This document shows, one piece after another, positions 1 to 11,066 of a stretch of 64,000 nucleotides of DNA. Source of the DNA: Sabellastarte sp. h YS-2021 (taxonomy: Eukaryota; Annelida; Polychaeta; Sabellida; Sabellidae); the NCBI GenBank assembly GCA_964017235.1, contig OZ024934.1, forward strand, positions 87,758,706 through 87,822,705, given 5' to 3'. A program made the position numbers and the translations under genes. How positions within the stretch are numbered: the stretch's first letter is position 1; each line of letters starts with the position of its first letter. The notes under the pieces are model-generated. The model did no database searches and was not told the DNA's origin. It was given only the letters and a program-made list of their open reading frames with translations.

Positions 1-120
1 CACGCGAGTTACTAGGGATGGACGGACGGCTGCGGTTCACTACAGGACTGGCATTTCGCAAAAGGGGGTTGTATGGCATCTTGTTCTGGTCAGCAGAGCT
101 CTCCTTCTGCTCAACTGTGT
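1..120 (-). CDS. Partial coding exon at left edge, unknown protein
   Basis: On the minus strand an acceptor (aattccag, AG at 122-121) is followed by an open frame that runs off the window edge and encodes residues such as TVEQKESSADQNKMPYNPLL. It starts in phase 1. The exon at 697-616 ends in phase 1, so the two join cleanly to give an aspartate codon. The sequence is hydrophilic, rich in Ser, Asn and Pro, and shows no domain I know. It belongs either to the long minus-strand host gene as an alternative 3' path or to a separate gene. Coding character and phase agreement support it; there is no family assignment. Confidence 0.55.
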
Positions 121-615
121 CTGGAATTTAGTAATATGTTAAGACTCACCTTGTCAAATTATCTTTCCCTACCTAGAATGTTCCTTTATATAAATCCACA
201 AAACTGGTTAATTGATATAGAAAGTACCAATGCTTCTGCCCATTCTTTTGTTAGTTTAAAGCACTAAGGTTCTGTTTGTGTTTGCAGAGCAGCAGATTAG
301 AAAGATAAGATTGTCTATTATTCATTCTTGGTGGCAGGTGGGAGTTGTTTTACACCTATATTTATTTGAATGAGATAAACTTGATATTCGGGACTGACCT
401 GCATCATTTTGATCTAGAATCTATAGGAGCTGGTTGTAACTTCAAGATGTGACAAACTTCCACCACTAAATTAGATATCAATAAAACTAGCGCATTTTCT
501 TATGTCAGAAACCTGCATCTAAATTTGACATATACTGGTTCTACTAACACAGAGTCTGCTTTCTGGAGAATATTTACATTGACACAGTAAATCCTTACAC
601 CCGTAGTAGACTGAC

Positions 616-697
616 CTGCAGACTTGTCAGTGACCACTGTGGCGCTACATGTTTCATCTTCTGCAGGCTTGGTGGCATACGTCTCGTTCACCACACT
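616..697 (-). CDS. Internal coding exon, unknown protein
   Basis: This is an 82-bp exon between an acceptor (gtggtacag) and a good donor (GCAG|GTCAGT). It starts in phase 0 and ends in phase 1, and encodes SVVNETYATKPAEDETCSAT and a few more residues. Its end phase fits the exon at 120-1. Its start phase fits the end of the exon at 21278-21103, so it could be an alternative continuation of the host gene past the terminal exon at 2915-2767, or part of a different gene. No domain is recognised. Confidence 0.5.
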
Positions 698-2766
698 CTG
701 TACCACAAAATGACAAACATATTTCTTATGTCTTTCAAACTAAAAGCTAACAAATTCTTCAAAAATATATGTTGCAGGTTGACTAATTTAAACAAGGCTG
801 ACAGCCTTTGATCTAATTATGACATTCAGTATCATTTTATATTGGACAAAAGTGGAAAAAAAAAAAGACGGTCGGGCATGTTCGCTATGGCGAAGAGATT
901 TATAAGGTGCATTAGTTTGGGGTTTTATGTCTCTTTTAAAAGACACGTTTTAATGAGGACATGCCTTCTGGGACTCCCACATCTCAGGATCTGGGTTTGA
1001 ACCCACAACCACTGAATTTGTGGTGACAAGTAATCTGATGCCAAACTTGGCAGTCACTTGGCTATTGAGACCCTGGGAGGATTATGAGGCCTGCTAATTA
1101 TACAGTCTGGCAAACTTCTATTTTGAGTTAATTGGTGGTTTTAGCTCACCTTCCACACACACACGCACACACACACAAAAAAAAAAGAAGAAGAAAAAAC
1201 AAAACTTTATTACATGCAAAATATACCATAATACACTGTGATATACCAATATTTCCCCCTATTTTGCTTTGACATCTTCATTGATTTGCAATTAAAACCT
1301 TTAAGCACATTTAATAATAATTTGGTATGTATATATATGTTTATAGTAATTTGCTTAGTGGCAGAATTAACTGTGGAAAATTTGAGAAAAAGTTGCTATA
1401 GCAATATGACAAGAACAAAATGTCTAAATTTATCTTATTAGCAGAGGAAAGATGATACTGAATTACTGTAAGTTTTCAATTTAACTGTGAGTAAATGTTG
1501 GTAAATACATTTAGGTATGTCATAACTATATTGAAGTAAGCAAGTTTTAGTTTTTAACAATATATCGAAGTCAAATTTTCACATTATTCTTACTTCAAAA
1601 GTATCAACCGGATCAAAATAGAATGGGGTTTTTATCTAAATTTAAACTGTTTACATTAAGTATTTATGGTTTTACAAATACTGTATTTAAAAAAAGAAAG
1701 ATGTGTAACTGTCATATTCAATAAATATTAACAAAGGAAATATTTTATTAAAACAAAATAATAACCAAGATGTCATTTTAAGTCTGAATTTATATTATTA
1801 GGATTAAAGTGTACTAGACAATTTATTCAAGGATTTCATGAAATATGTTTGGAAACTTTCAAAGATATTTTAAATTCCCTAGAAATTTTAGAAATTCATA
1901 AAATTCCTTTCACCAATTTCCTAAGATTTTCAGCACATTTGTAAATGCTTTCATCACACACATTCTATGAAACACACACATGCATGCATATGAAGTTCTT
2001 TACCAAGTTGAATTTCCATTTCTTTGAGTTTGTAAACATAGAGGGATTACAAAATATGGAGCATTATTTTAGTGTGATGTGGGTACTTAGGAGACAATGA
2101 CCCACTATATTTCCTTCAGCATGTGTGAAAGACTTTCATTTACAAAATGTCATAATTCAAATAAAAGTATTTTATTGAGTTACAGAATGGTAATATATGT
2201 GTATCTAATTTGTACATTGTAAATATTTTTACAGAAATCAGTGTTATATTAGTGCAGAGGTTTATACAAGACACACACTCTGTGTCAATAAGCTGACTGG
2301 CTAGGGCTTTGTTTTGTGACTGATTGGACTCAACATGGCTTTCAGGATTACACAAATCTATCTTCTATATTATGTCAATTTCATGTTGTGGCTAATTAAA
2401 AAGTTGCAGAGAGGTAAACTTTGGGGCTGGTCTTTGACCTTAAGGCTCCACCTGAGTGTGAAAACTGAAAAAAAATAAGGAAAAAATACTTTAAATGTTA
2501 ATAAATATTTAAAAAAAATACTAAACCAAGTTTAAACACCTCATAATATAGAGTAAAAAAGTTGCTTTAAAAATTGAAATTTTAATTGCTACAATATGTT
2601 ATGTAATGATTATAACTGGTTGCATCCTAAATGTTCAACTTAATATTATGAAGCAATAAGAAACTTAGTTTGAGTTGTTTAAGATTAAGCCATCTAGTTC
2701 AGACGTATCTCAACACAAAACTGGGATTAGTCCTCACAAGGCAACAAGAGAATCTGAATCCAGGCT
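698..2766. other. AT-rich non-coding stretch
   Basis: No convincing gene is seen. A CA/A-rich microsatellite lies near 1155-1200. At about 960-1085 a segment containing gggtttgaacccacaacc looks like the B box of a tRNA-derived SINE, but no complete element can be outlined. A strong acceptor near 2466 on the minus strand is followed by only short open frames. Confidence 0.5.
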
Positions 2767-2915
2767 TCAGTAACTGAGCTTCTTATGTGAGGATTTAAGA
2801 CTGGATACTAATTTGTCAGCATGAAGAATATCTGTCAAGACCTGCATTTTACTTTCATATTTGGCTAAATCCAAAGATCCCAGCTGATCCCTCCTTGAAC
2901 TGGGTTCCCTGGATA
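2767..2915 (-). CDS. Terminal coding exon of the minus-strand host gene
   Basis: After an acceptor (tatatgcag) there is an open frame of 49 codons including a TGA stop. It encodes a helical, charged C-terminus (for example SLDLAKYESKMQVLTDILHA). It starts in phase 1, which matches the end of the exon at 11033-10958. It would be the C-terminal exon of the long host gene whose other exons lie at 10958, 21103, 24306, 43955, 49094, 51762, 57195, 63004 and 63733. The acceptor lies immediately beside the TATA box of IF-1 on the opposite strand. The protein family is not recognised. Support is the open frame, the acceptor and phase agreement. Confidence 0.6.
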
Positions 2916-2920
2916 CTGCA

Positions 2921-2928
2921 TATAAAAG
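2921..2928 (+). promoter_or_regulatory. TATA box of IF-1
   Basis: The motif tataaaag lies 115 bp upstream of the IF-1 start codon, giving room for a short 5' untranslated region. The IF-2 gene has a TATA motif at a similar distance. Read on the other strand, this spot is the pyrimidine tract of the host gene's last acceptor. Confidence 0.6.
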
Positions 2929-3035
2929 TCTGTCCTGCTCTCTTCTACACCAGTTCATATCCCAAGTGTTCAGGAGTGCACACTTAATTCAGCTCTGTAC
3001 ACATTTTAGATTTTTTATCCAGTAGCATCATCATC

Positions 3036-4838
3036 ATGTCTGTGAAAGTGAATGGTTCCAAGTCTGGAGACAAGAAGACATATGAGACAACAACCCAGGT
3101 TTCGGGTGGCTGGCGCTCCACAGTGGCGCCACGCAGTGTCGTCATACAGAGGAGTCAGTCAAATCAGCCAGGTGTGCGGGGTGGGTTGATCCAGAGGTCT
3201 CTGAGTAACCAGATGTACAGTGGCCTGGATGCTGATCCCACCACTTACCAAGTGGTCAGCCAGACTGGTGTGACCAGTGTGAAGGACTGCACTGAGAAAG
3301 AAAAGAAGGATATGCAAGATCTCAATGGGAGGTTCGCATCCTACATCGAAAAGGTACGATTCCTGGAGGCCCAGAACCGCAAACTGGGTGAGGAACTGGG
3401 CAAACTGAAGCAGACCTGGGGCAAGGAGACCAACTCAGTCAAAAACATGTATGAGAGCGAGTTAGAAGAGCTACGCAAGCTGATGGACGAAAATGAAAAG
3501 CAAAAGGCAGAACTACAAATCAAGGTAGACTCCTTAGAACAAGAACTGGGAGAGACAAATCAGGTGCTGGATGAAGTAAAGGCAGAAAGAGACCGGGTGA
3601 AAGAAGCAAACAATGAGCAGAGTCGCTACATCATCAACCTGGAGGCTGAACTGAAGAATCTGAGGCAGACCATTGAAGGTTTAGAGAGTGACAAGAAGCA
3701 GAGCAAGAATGAGATCACCCGGTTGATGGATGCTTTGAAGAGAGCCAGGTTGGATCTAGATGCAGAAACCCTGGCCCACATTGAAGCAGAGAACAAAGGC
3801 CAGACTCTGGAAGAGGAGATTGAGTTTCTGAAGAACATCCACCAGGAAGAGCTGAAGGAACTGGGCGCCCTGGCCTACAGAGACACAACCTCAGAAAACA
3901 GGGAGTTCTGGAAGAACGAGATGGCGCAGGCCATCAGAGATCTGCAAGATGCTTACGATGAGAAGCTGGAACAAATGCGTGAAGAACTCGAGTCCAAGTA
4001 CACAGTCAAAGTCATGGAATTTAAGACGGCCTCTGTAAGACATGGCCTTGAGGCAACCCACTCTAAAGATGAGACCAAGAGGCTGAGGCAACAGCTTGCT
4101 GATCTAAGAGCAAAACTGGCTGACTTGGAGTCAAGGAATGTGCAGAAAGACAAAGAGGTAGAACTGCTACAGAGAGAGCTACAGGACAAAGAGCGAGACC
4201 TTGAGCACGATAACACAGAGCTGAGGAACGAGATTGCACAGCTGCGCGCAGAGATGGAGGCCATTCTGAAGGAGTTGCAGGAACTCATCAACACAAAACT
4301 GGGGCTGGAGATGGAGATTGCTGCATACAGGAAGTTGCTGGAAGGAGAGGAAAGCCGTGTACAGAGGCAGGGGTCACAGGAGGGGAAGATAGAGCCAAGT
4401 AATGCAGCAGTCAATACAGCAGTACCAGATCATACAAAAGTAGTTAAGGGTGAGATGAGTGCCAAAACCACATACCAGAGGAGTGCCAAGGGACCTGTGG
4501 CCATCTGTGACTGTGCGGCAGATGGGAAGTATGTCTGTCTGGAAAATGGAGGGAGAAAGGAGGAAAACATTGGAGGCTGGCGAGTGGTAAGAAACATCGA
4601 TGGTCAGGTGAGAACAGACATTGTACTGGATGCAGACTTTAAACTAAAGGCAGGTTCAAAGTGTAAGCTGTATGCCCTCAACTGCAAGCCCAGTGATGCT
4701 TCAGCTAATGACATAGAGGTGAAAACCAAGAGTTGGGAAATGGGAGCCAATATTGTTACCAAGCTAGTGAATACAAATGGGGATGACAGGGCTACACACG
4801 TACAGAAAACCACTTACAGTTCAGTGTCTACCAACTAG
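3036..4838 (+). CDS. IF-1: cytoplasmic intermediate filament protein with lamin tail domain
   Basis: This intronless 600-residue gene encodes a structural protein that should dimerise through a coiled coil and assemble into cytoplasmic filaments. The head is about residues 1-88. The helix-initiation motif LNGRFASYIEKVRFLEAQN is at 96-114. The rod runs to the termination motif EIAAYRKLLEGEE at 427-439, about 350 residues, longer than vertebrate cytoplasmic rods and as expected for the protostome/lamin type. The tail carries a lamin tail domain at about 484-592 (GGW motif and beta-sheet pattern). I see no nuclear localisation signal of the lamin type and no C-terminal CaaX box, so it is cytoplasmic rather than a lamin. 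The start MSVKV is chosen because it is shared with IF-2 and lies downstream of a TATA box. The gene sits antisense in the last intron of the host gene. Confidence 0.93.
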   Translation: MSVKVNGSKSGDKKTYETTTQVSGGWRSTVAPRSVVIQRSQSNQPGVRGGLIQRSLSNQMYSGLDADPTTYQVVSQTGVTSVKDCTEKEKKDMQDLNGRFASYIEKVRFLEAQNRKLGEELGKLKQTWGKETNSVKNMYESELEELRKLMDENEKQKAELQIKVDSLEQELGETNQVLDEVKAERDRVKEANNEQSRYIINLEAELKNLRQTIEGLESDKKQSKNEITRLMDALKRARLDLDAETLAHIEAENKGQTLEEEIEFLKNIHQEELKELGALAYRDTTSENREFWKNEMAQAIRDLQDAYDEKLEQMREELESKYTVKVMEFKTASVRHGLEATHSKDETKRLRQQLADLRAKLADLESRNVQKDKEVELLQRELQDKERDLEHDNTELRNEIAQLRAEMEAILKELQELINTKLGLEMEIAAYRKLLEGEESRVQRQGSQEGKIEPSNAAVNTAVPDHTKVVKGEMSAKTTYQRSAKGPVAICDCAADGKYVCLENGGRKEENIGGWRVVRNIDGQVRTDIVLDADFKLKAGSKCKLYALNCKPSDASANDIEVKTKSWEMGANIVTKLVNTNGDDRATHVQKTTYSSVSTN

Positions 4839-5716
4839 GTAGCACCCTGTCAATCTTTTGTTCATAACTAAAAACTTTTTATGAATGCTTTGATGATTCA
4901 TTCATTTACTCAAACGTTAAACAACAATTATAACTTGTTTTTCATCAGTGATAACATAAAAAATTCAAAAAGTAAATAGTAGTCCCCTTCCTTATGATTT
5001 AATGTTATGTAATAATATCCTTAAAGTACTACTTCAAATGTGAAACGGTTCTTAGAAAAGGCTGAAGTTATCAGATATATTGTGAATATAGTGTCATATT
5101 CCCATGATTTAGTACTCAAGTATGGTGACTTATGAGGGTATAACACTATAGAGATATATTCAATTACACTGTGGCTAGACTTTTTATTTGTTTTTGTTTT
5201 TTTATTTATTGATTTTTTTATTTAAAGATAAAACATACTTCTAGTAAATGAAATTATAGGTATATACTGGTAAATTGTTTAATACTGTAAAGAGGTGGCT
5301 AGATTTTCCATCACATTTATAAATTTAAAGATAAAACATTATTGTGGTAGCTGAACTTAAAGGTACATAAATTGTTTAATACTGTAAATAGGTGGTCTTG
5401 TTCCAAAGCTAAACTTTGCGATGACAGCTTCATTGTCATATGGAATCTTGTTTCAAAGAGACACAAGATGCCAATGTTTCGAGTTAGTCTGAAGCTGTAA
5501 CTGCTTTCACACTGTTCTTGATATAGATTGTTATGAAGACAATTTTACACAGAACTTTCCTATAAAAGACAGTTGAAATTATCTGTAAAATCTAGTTGGT
5601 ATAATTAAGCTTTGCCTCAACCTTGTCTGTTGTGAGCATAATGTATATTAGCTTAATATTCCTTGAAATTGTACATGGGCAAAAAGTGTATAGAAAAACA
5701 GAAGATGATCAGCAGA

Positions 5717-5722
5717 AATAAA
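5717..5722 (+). terminator. Candidate polyadenylation signal of IF-1
   Basis: This is an AATAAA hexamer about 880 bp after the IF-1 stop codon. The sequence between is AT-rich and non-coding, consistent with a 3' untranslated region. Earlier weak variants cannot be excluded. Confidence 0.4.
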
Positions 5723-6611
5723 GCTGTATATGATTATATAATCTTTCTATTTCACATCACTGAACCATAATCATAACAAAGAGTGGGATCTGGCAGGACG
5801 AATCCAACTTACATCCTTTCCACAGAATGGATTGATTTACACATTACTTTGTTTTGGGTTTAATACACCTTTGACACTTTGTTGGAGTTGAACCATGAAG
5901 GAGGGAATGCCAGATGCTATATATTCTTAACTGTAAAGCACTAAACAGTAATCATTGACAACCAATGAACAATTTTATCACAAGAATTTAAGTACCTATA
6001 AGAAAGCTCAAAATTAACAAGGGACTCTGACCTATTGGTAAAAATTAACATTGAAAAAGTCAGCCTCTTCATTTCTTATCACAAATAGGGAATGTATGCA
6101 TGTGCCTTCTAACCATTTACATAAACAGAAGCATGGACAAAGTTAATATATATGCATGCACAGCTCTTGCTCTAATATTCCATATACAGACAGATCATGA
6201 CAACTGAATCATGCTTGGTGAATTTTAAGTTTTTTTAACAAGTTATTTATTTCAGTGTTTGTCACATATCAGTACACAACTGTTGGCATAACTATGAGTG
6301 TAGTACAGTTTTTTATATGGCTCCTGAACCCAAATCAGACAAATCTACTACATGTGTATTTAAATATACAGCATGACCCAGAATAATAGTTGGCAACTGT
6401 TAACCTATACTTGAGGTGTTACCTTCAGAAAATTGTAATTTACTCACACAAAGTAACTAATAGGATGTGAAACTAAAGCTTGAAACAAAATAAACATTTC
6501 ATCATTTGGTTTACACTTAAAGGAAAAGAAAAGATAACTATATACTTATATACTGAACATGATGGTACTGTAGAGCTATAAATGTCAGATTCTTCAAACT
6601 ATCTTTTCACA
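5723..6611. other. AT-rich non-coding stretch
   Basis: I see no gene, repeat array or recognisable element here. Confidence 0.5.
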
Positions 6612-7160
6612 GTAAGACAAAAAAAAATAGCATCAGAGATGGCGCTACCTCACACCCGTGGAAGATAGAATTGGGCTATGTAAAGGTGTAGCAGAAATTA
6701 CACTTAAAGAGAGAGAAAATATATGTAAAGCTTAAAGATAAAGTATCAAAACAAATTATTCAATAGCAAACTACAGCATTATTTAATATATTAAAAGTTA
6801 TGGAGCTGTAAAATTTTGTTAATTGAAGTATAGCTGTCAATGGCGATAGCACAAATAGGTGAAAGTATATGTAATAATCAGTTGTGCACAGTGCACAGCA
6901 ATCCACATAACTTTGTGATAGGAGAAATATGTCTCAAATACAGAAGTAGAAAACATTCTGGCAGACCCAAGGTCAAAGGTCAAACCAATGTCCACTATCA
7001 TGTTGCACATCTATACTCAACAACCAATGTTCTGATCAAGTATCAACTTCCTACACCTTACTGTTTTTGAAAGAATGGACAAGATTTTAAATACCAAGCT
7101 CTCTAAGCTCAAAGGTCAAATCAAGGTCATGTCATGAGGATGCACACTTGTACACACAGG
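6612..7160. repeat. Degenerate copy of the AGGTCA-rich repeat family
   Basis: It begins with the same left-end words as the large copies at 22101 and 53286 (atagcatcagaga). Further in it has aaggtcaaaggtcaaa and caagtatcaacttcctacac, typical of their core unit. Only one or two core units remain and the terminal hairpin is absent, so this is a truncated, older copy. Confidence 0.6.
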
Positions 7161-8891
7161 TGACAGCCTGTGATTAGTTGCCAAACTTGTTAACCCATTA
7201 GGTCACTGAGGAACTGGGGAAGCTTTGAGGACTAATGTAGTCATGAAACTAACAACTTCGAAAAGAGTTTCTCAAAAACACAAAGGGGTTTAAGCTGATT
7301 ATAACTGTCTTAAATTTGTATTTCAATAATGTTAATAACACCACAAAAAAACCCTCTTCTAGTTTATGAAACTTGTATGTTCATCTAAGAAGGTCTCAAC
7401 GTTACTTGGAGGTAGAATGGAAATGCACAAATAGTGTCAACTGAATATGTAATTGAATTGAATTCCATAACTTGTATTGTATCCTAAATCTAACCATGAA
7501 AAGTATTCCATGAACAAGACTGGTTAGAGCCACAGCTAGTGATGGTATCATATTAATACAACAATACATCAACACAACTCTGCAATTGGTATTGAATTGG
7601 TTTCTATTTTTGTATGTTATGGACAAGTTGAGATTTTGTACAAGTTGCAACTTGTACAAAGAGCCTGTACAATTTGCAACTTCAGTTTTATTCTCATTGT
7701 AGTTGAAGTGTGGACTGGGGTCTTTTTTTCTTTTTAAAAATACTTAGGCAGAAAAGTTTCAATAATAATAATAATAATGATAATAATAATAATCAGACTT
7801 CAAAGATGAAAGTTAGCAAAGCAAGAAGTAGAAAAAGAAATCTTTTAAATGCAATCAACTGTCTTGGTGTGGCTTCCCATCGCTTCAGGCTCTTTTGTGA
7901 TTTAACTCTAGCCTAAGGAAATAAACTATCATCAAAAGTGGGTAAGGAAAAGCATCAAAGGACAGATGATAGTATATACATAATTGTAATTCGCGCATTC
8001 ATGTGGTTTTATTATCATAAAAACATTAATTTTATTTATCCCTTTGTTTTAGAAGAGATAAATTTAGGAGAATTATTGACAGAAAATGATTCTAAATTAT
8101 AAGGTTACCAACACCAACAAACCCAAAAGTCAGATAAAAGTTCAGTTTAGCAAGTGTGACTCAAACTTTTAAAATGATATAAAGATATGCATTAAAAGTG
8201 TCATAATTGTCAACATAATTATATGAAAGATACAGGTCTTTCATCAAAGAAGTCTACTTTAGAGTGAATTTGTCATTCATGAAGATTGAATATGTTGATT
8301 TTTTTTATTTTAAAGTTTAAATTAATTTAAATACATAGTTCAGCTGATAAATATGGAGATCTTGTCCAGGCTATATCTCAGAAACTGTAGGTGTAGGAAG
8401 TTGATATTTGGTAGGGACACTGGTTAGGGGTTGTAGGTGTGCCATTGTTCAACATTGATGTAGGTTTCTTGTAAAAGTTGCAACTTGTACAAAATCTCAA
8501 CTTGTACAGAACATTTATACTGCATGTAGTTAAATTTGTGGTGAAAAGTGAGGTTTGGACAGTGTTAGTTCTCATTAACTTCATAACTACATTATCTGTT
8601 AATTTGGAGAGTCAAAAAATATAAAATTATGTAACAATGCTGATGGACAAAGGTTCTGAATTTCAGTATTAATATAAGATGATCAATCTCAACATTTCCA
8701 AGAAATTCAGTAACAGCTAATATAAGTCCTTAATTTACAGCTTGCATCATTGCATGATTTAGTTTAATATTAAATGTGACAGTTTCAAGCTTTAATACAT
8801 GGCTTTAGCATTCCATGTCCATGTCCATATAAGGTCAATCATATTTTATTGGACTGTATAGACCTGCCTGATACTAGAATAAAGTATTACA
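7161..8891. other. AT-rich non-coding stretch with an inverted repeat pair
   Basis: There is no gene. An AAT microsatellite lies near 7758-7793. A roughly 31-bp inverted repeat has arms near 7623-7653 and 8474-8506. The left arm contains a 20-bp perfect palindrome (gtacaagttgcaacttgtac) at 7638-7657. The pair may be the ends of an unclassified foldback element of about 0.9 kb. Confidence 0.45.
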
Positions 8892-9917
8892 TATATGTCG
8901 TATCAGAAAGTCCAATTCATCATAATTTGAAATTCTGACAGATGTATCCATCAGAAAGTCCAATTGGACTTTCTGATGTAACAAACTCCAATTGGACTTT
9001 CTGATGGATAATTCTGTCAGAATTTCAAATTCTGATAGAAATATCCATCAGAAACTCCAATTGGACTTTCTGACATCAGAACTTCAAATCCTAATTTTAA
9101 GATGTTTTATTTTGTTTACTTAGTGAAAAGTACATGTTTTGTTATTTTTCTTTATCTTTTTGTGGGATGGGTGGGGGTGTCTGAATTAGTTACCTTTCAT
9201 TAAATGATCAGTCTAAGTGTTGTTAATTCTCTTTTGTTGCAAGTAGCTTTCAAAGTTTTAATCTTTTCAGACAATTGTTGCTTATGATTTTATGGTGATG
9301 AAGTTTCTTTAATAGGATTAAATACCAACTCATTACTCCTTTGATGCAAATAACTTACAAACTTGTAATCCAGTCAGTTAGTCTATTATTAATTGTCATT
9401 TATTAAAATGCTGAACTTTCTTTGATAGGATTAAATACCTACTCATTACTTTCTTTAAGTCAACCCAATTAGCTCATTCTGCATATTATATGTCACATAA
9501 TGTGTTCAATAAAGTTTATATAAGAAACCTTATTTTTTATTTTAAAAAATTCCAACAGGAGTTTCTGATGGATTGGAGTTTCTGATGGCCAGGAATCAGA
9601 AAGTCCAATCCATCAGAATTTGAAATTCTGATGTCAGAACTTCAAATTTCGTACCACAGAGCAATCACTCATAGAAAAGATACCAGGATTTGAGTTTCTG
9701 ATGGATTAGAGTTTCTGATAGCTAGGTATCAGAAAGTCCAATCCATCAGGATTTGAAATTCTGATGTCAGAACTTCAAATCCGTACCACAGAGCATTATT
9801 TTAGTTGAATATTAAAATTGGACTTTCTGACATCAGAAAGTCCAATTGGACTTTCTAATGGATAGTTCTGTCAGAATTTCAAATTCTGATGGATTGGACT
9901 TTCTGATACGACATATA
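8892..9917. mobile_element. Foldback-type element built of palindromic subrepeats
   Basis: The 1026-bp segment starts with tatatgtcgtatcag and ends with the reverse complement of that sequence. The terminal inverted repeats extend about 50 bp with few mismatches. Inside are many copies of tcagaaagtccaa and of ttggactttctga, which together form a 26-bp perfect palindrome at 8951-8976 and nearly so at 9833-9857. Two direct copies of a roughly 110-bp block lie at about 9555-9665 and 9682-9795. There is no coding capacity, so it is non-autonomous. A target-site duplication is not clear. Confidence 0.7.
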
Positions 9918-10706
9918 CATCAATTACAATTACTTGAAAGAGTTACTTACTGGCAATTTGAAACTATTTGATTATTTAAAAGAATGTGGTTTGTTTTACA
10001 AGTTTTGGTTAAGCAGTTTATTATGCCATTTAGTTAATTTATCTGTGATTTGTCTAGTGCAATTTGTATTGTATTGCGATATTTATATTTTATTTATATT
10101 TTATAGTTGATTATGTTTTTTGTCTGGCAAATCAAATTTTAATATTGATAGTAAAATCCCCCTTAAATATCAACACAGGTCAATGCTGTTTATCACTGAA
10201 ACATGACAAGTACTGGCAGTCAAAGTTGAACAGCCATGTTAATACTGGGACAGGCCCTAAGCATTGTCATTTGTGGGATTCAAACAGATAGATGCCACAC
10301 CTGCTAACCCACAAGGCCACTGAGGACCTTGACAAATGCCTGTTCAACCATTACATTTGATCTTGTAAAGAAAACTTATTAAATATTTTTTATCAGTTAT
10401 CAAATAACCTTTATTTCACATTTTCAACAAATTCAATACAATTAAAATAACAGTTATTTTCACTATTATCAGATCTTTTCTTACTCAAATATTCAATTTT
10501 ACAAACTCAATTCCACATTTCTAATTTTGTCTTTCCTTTCTTGAATGCAGGATTATGCTACAGGGTGTATTCATTAAGTATTAGCAATGTATAATATCTA
10601 ATTATCTATGTATCGCAACCAACTGAAACCCAGGTTAGTTACTTTTTATACACTTTTTGAAGTCCATGTGATTTTAAGACACCATTCAAATTCATACATT
10701 AAAGTG
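9918..10706. other. AT-rich non-coding stretch
   Basis: I see no gene. A segment near 10240-10320 (gtgggattcaaacagatag, then a later gctaacc) resembles a worn tRNA-derived SINE but cannot be delimited. Confidence 0.4.
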
Positions 10707-10712
10707 TTTATT
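10707..10712 (-). terminator. Candidate polyadenylation signal of IF-2
   Basis: The sequence tttatt reads AATAAA on the minus strand, 355 bp beyond the IF-2 stop codon. If it is used, the IF-2 3' untranslated region would contain the host exon at 11033-10958. Confidence 0.35.
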
Positions 10713-10957
10713 TTGTACATTTTTGTGGGTGTTATGATTTTCTAGACACTGTTCAAATTGTGAAATAACTGTACCACCTTGGTCACATTTTGTGTAGTCA
10801 CTGTCTTCAGCATTATTACAGTAGGCCAACTCGTAAATATATAGCATATATGTATTATCTTTCACAGTAAATACATCTTTCACAATCTGAAAGATTGTCT
10901 AGTCTCTGTACAAATTCATCAATGTGGCAATACGTTTTCCCACTTCCACACTGTTAC

Positions 10958-11033
10958 CTGAACTTTTCATTATATCTTTGTAGTACTCAATAGCACCTTT
11001 CAATCTACTGAACTCTGCTATACTTTTTGTAGT
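10958..11033 (-). CDS. Internal coding exon of the minus-strand host gene
   Basis: This is a 76-bp exon between an acceptor (agtttacag) and a strong donor (TTCAG|GTAACA), phase 0 in and phase 1 out. It encodes about 25 residues including AEFSRLKGAIEYYKDIMKSS. The phases match the exon ending at 21103 and the terminal exon starting at 2915. It begins only 33 bp downstream of the IF-2 stop codon on the same strand. If the donor is not used, the frame runs to a stop at 10899-10901. Confidence 0.6.
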
Positions 11034-11066
11034 CTGTAAACTTGTTTACACTATAGTCAGTCTATT

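Noticed and set aside
960..1085. tRNA gene or SINE head
   Set aside because: A B-box-like word is present, but there is no convincing A box at the right distance and no cloverleaf or 3' tail. It was kept only as a remark.
2390..2466. Possible extra terminal exon on the minus strand after a strong acceptor (attttttttcag)
   Set aside because: The frames after the acceptor are short (about 22-30 codons), two phases are equally open, and no donor or supporting neighbour decides between them.
3341..4813. Minus-strand open frames beneath IF-1 (and plus-strand ones beneath IF-2)
   Set aside because: They mirror the heptad-repeat coding sequence of the IF rod, occur at the same places in both genes, and have no protein-like features of their own.
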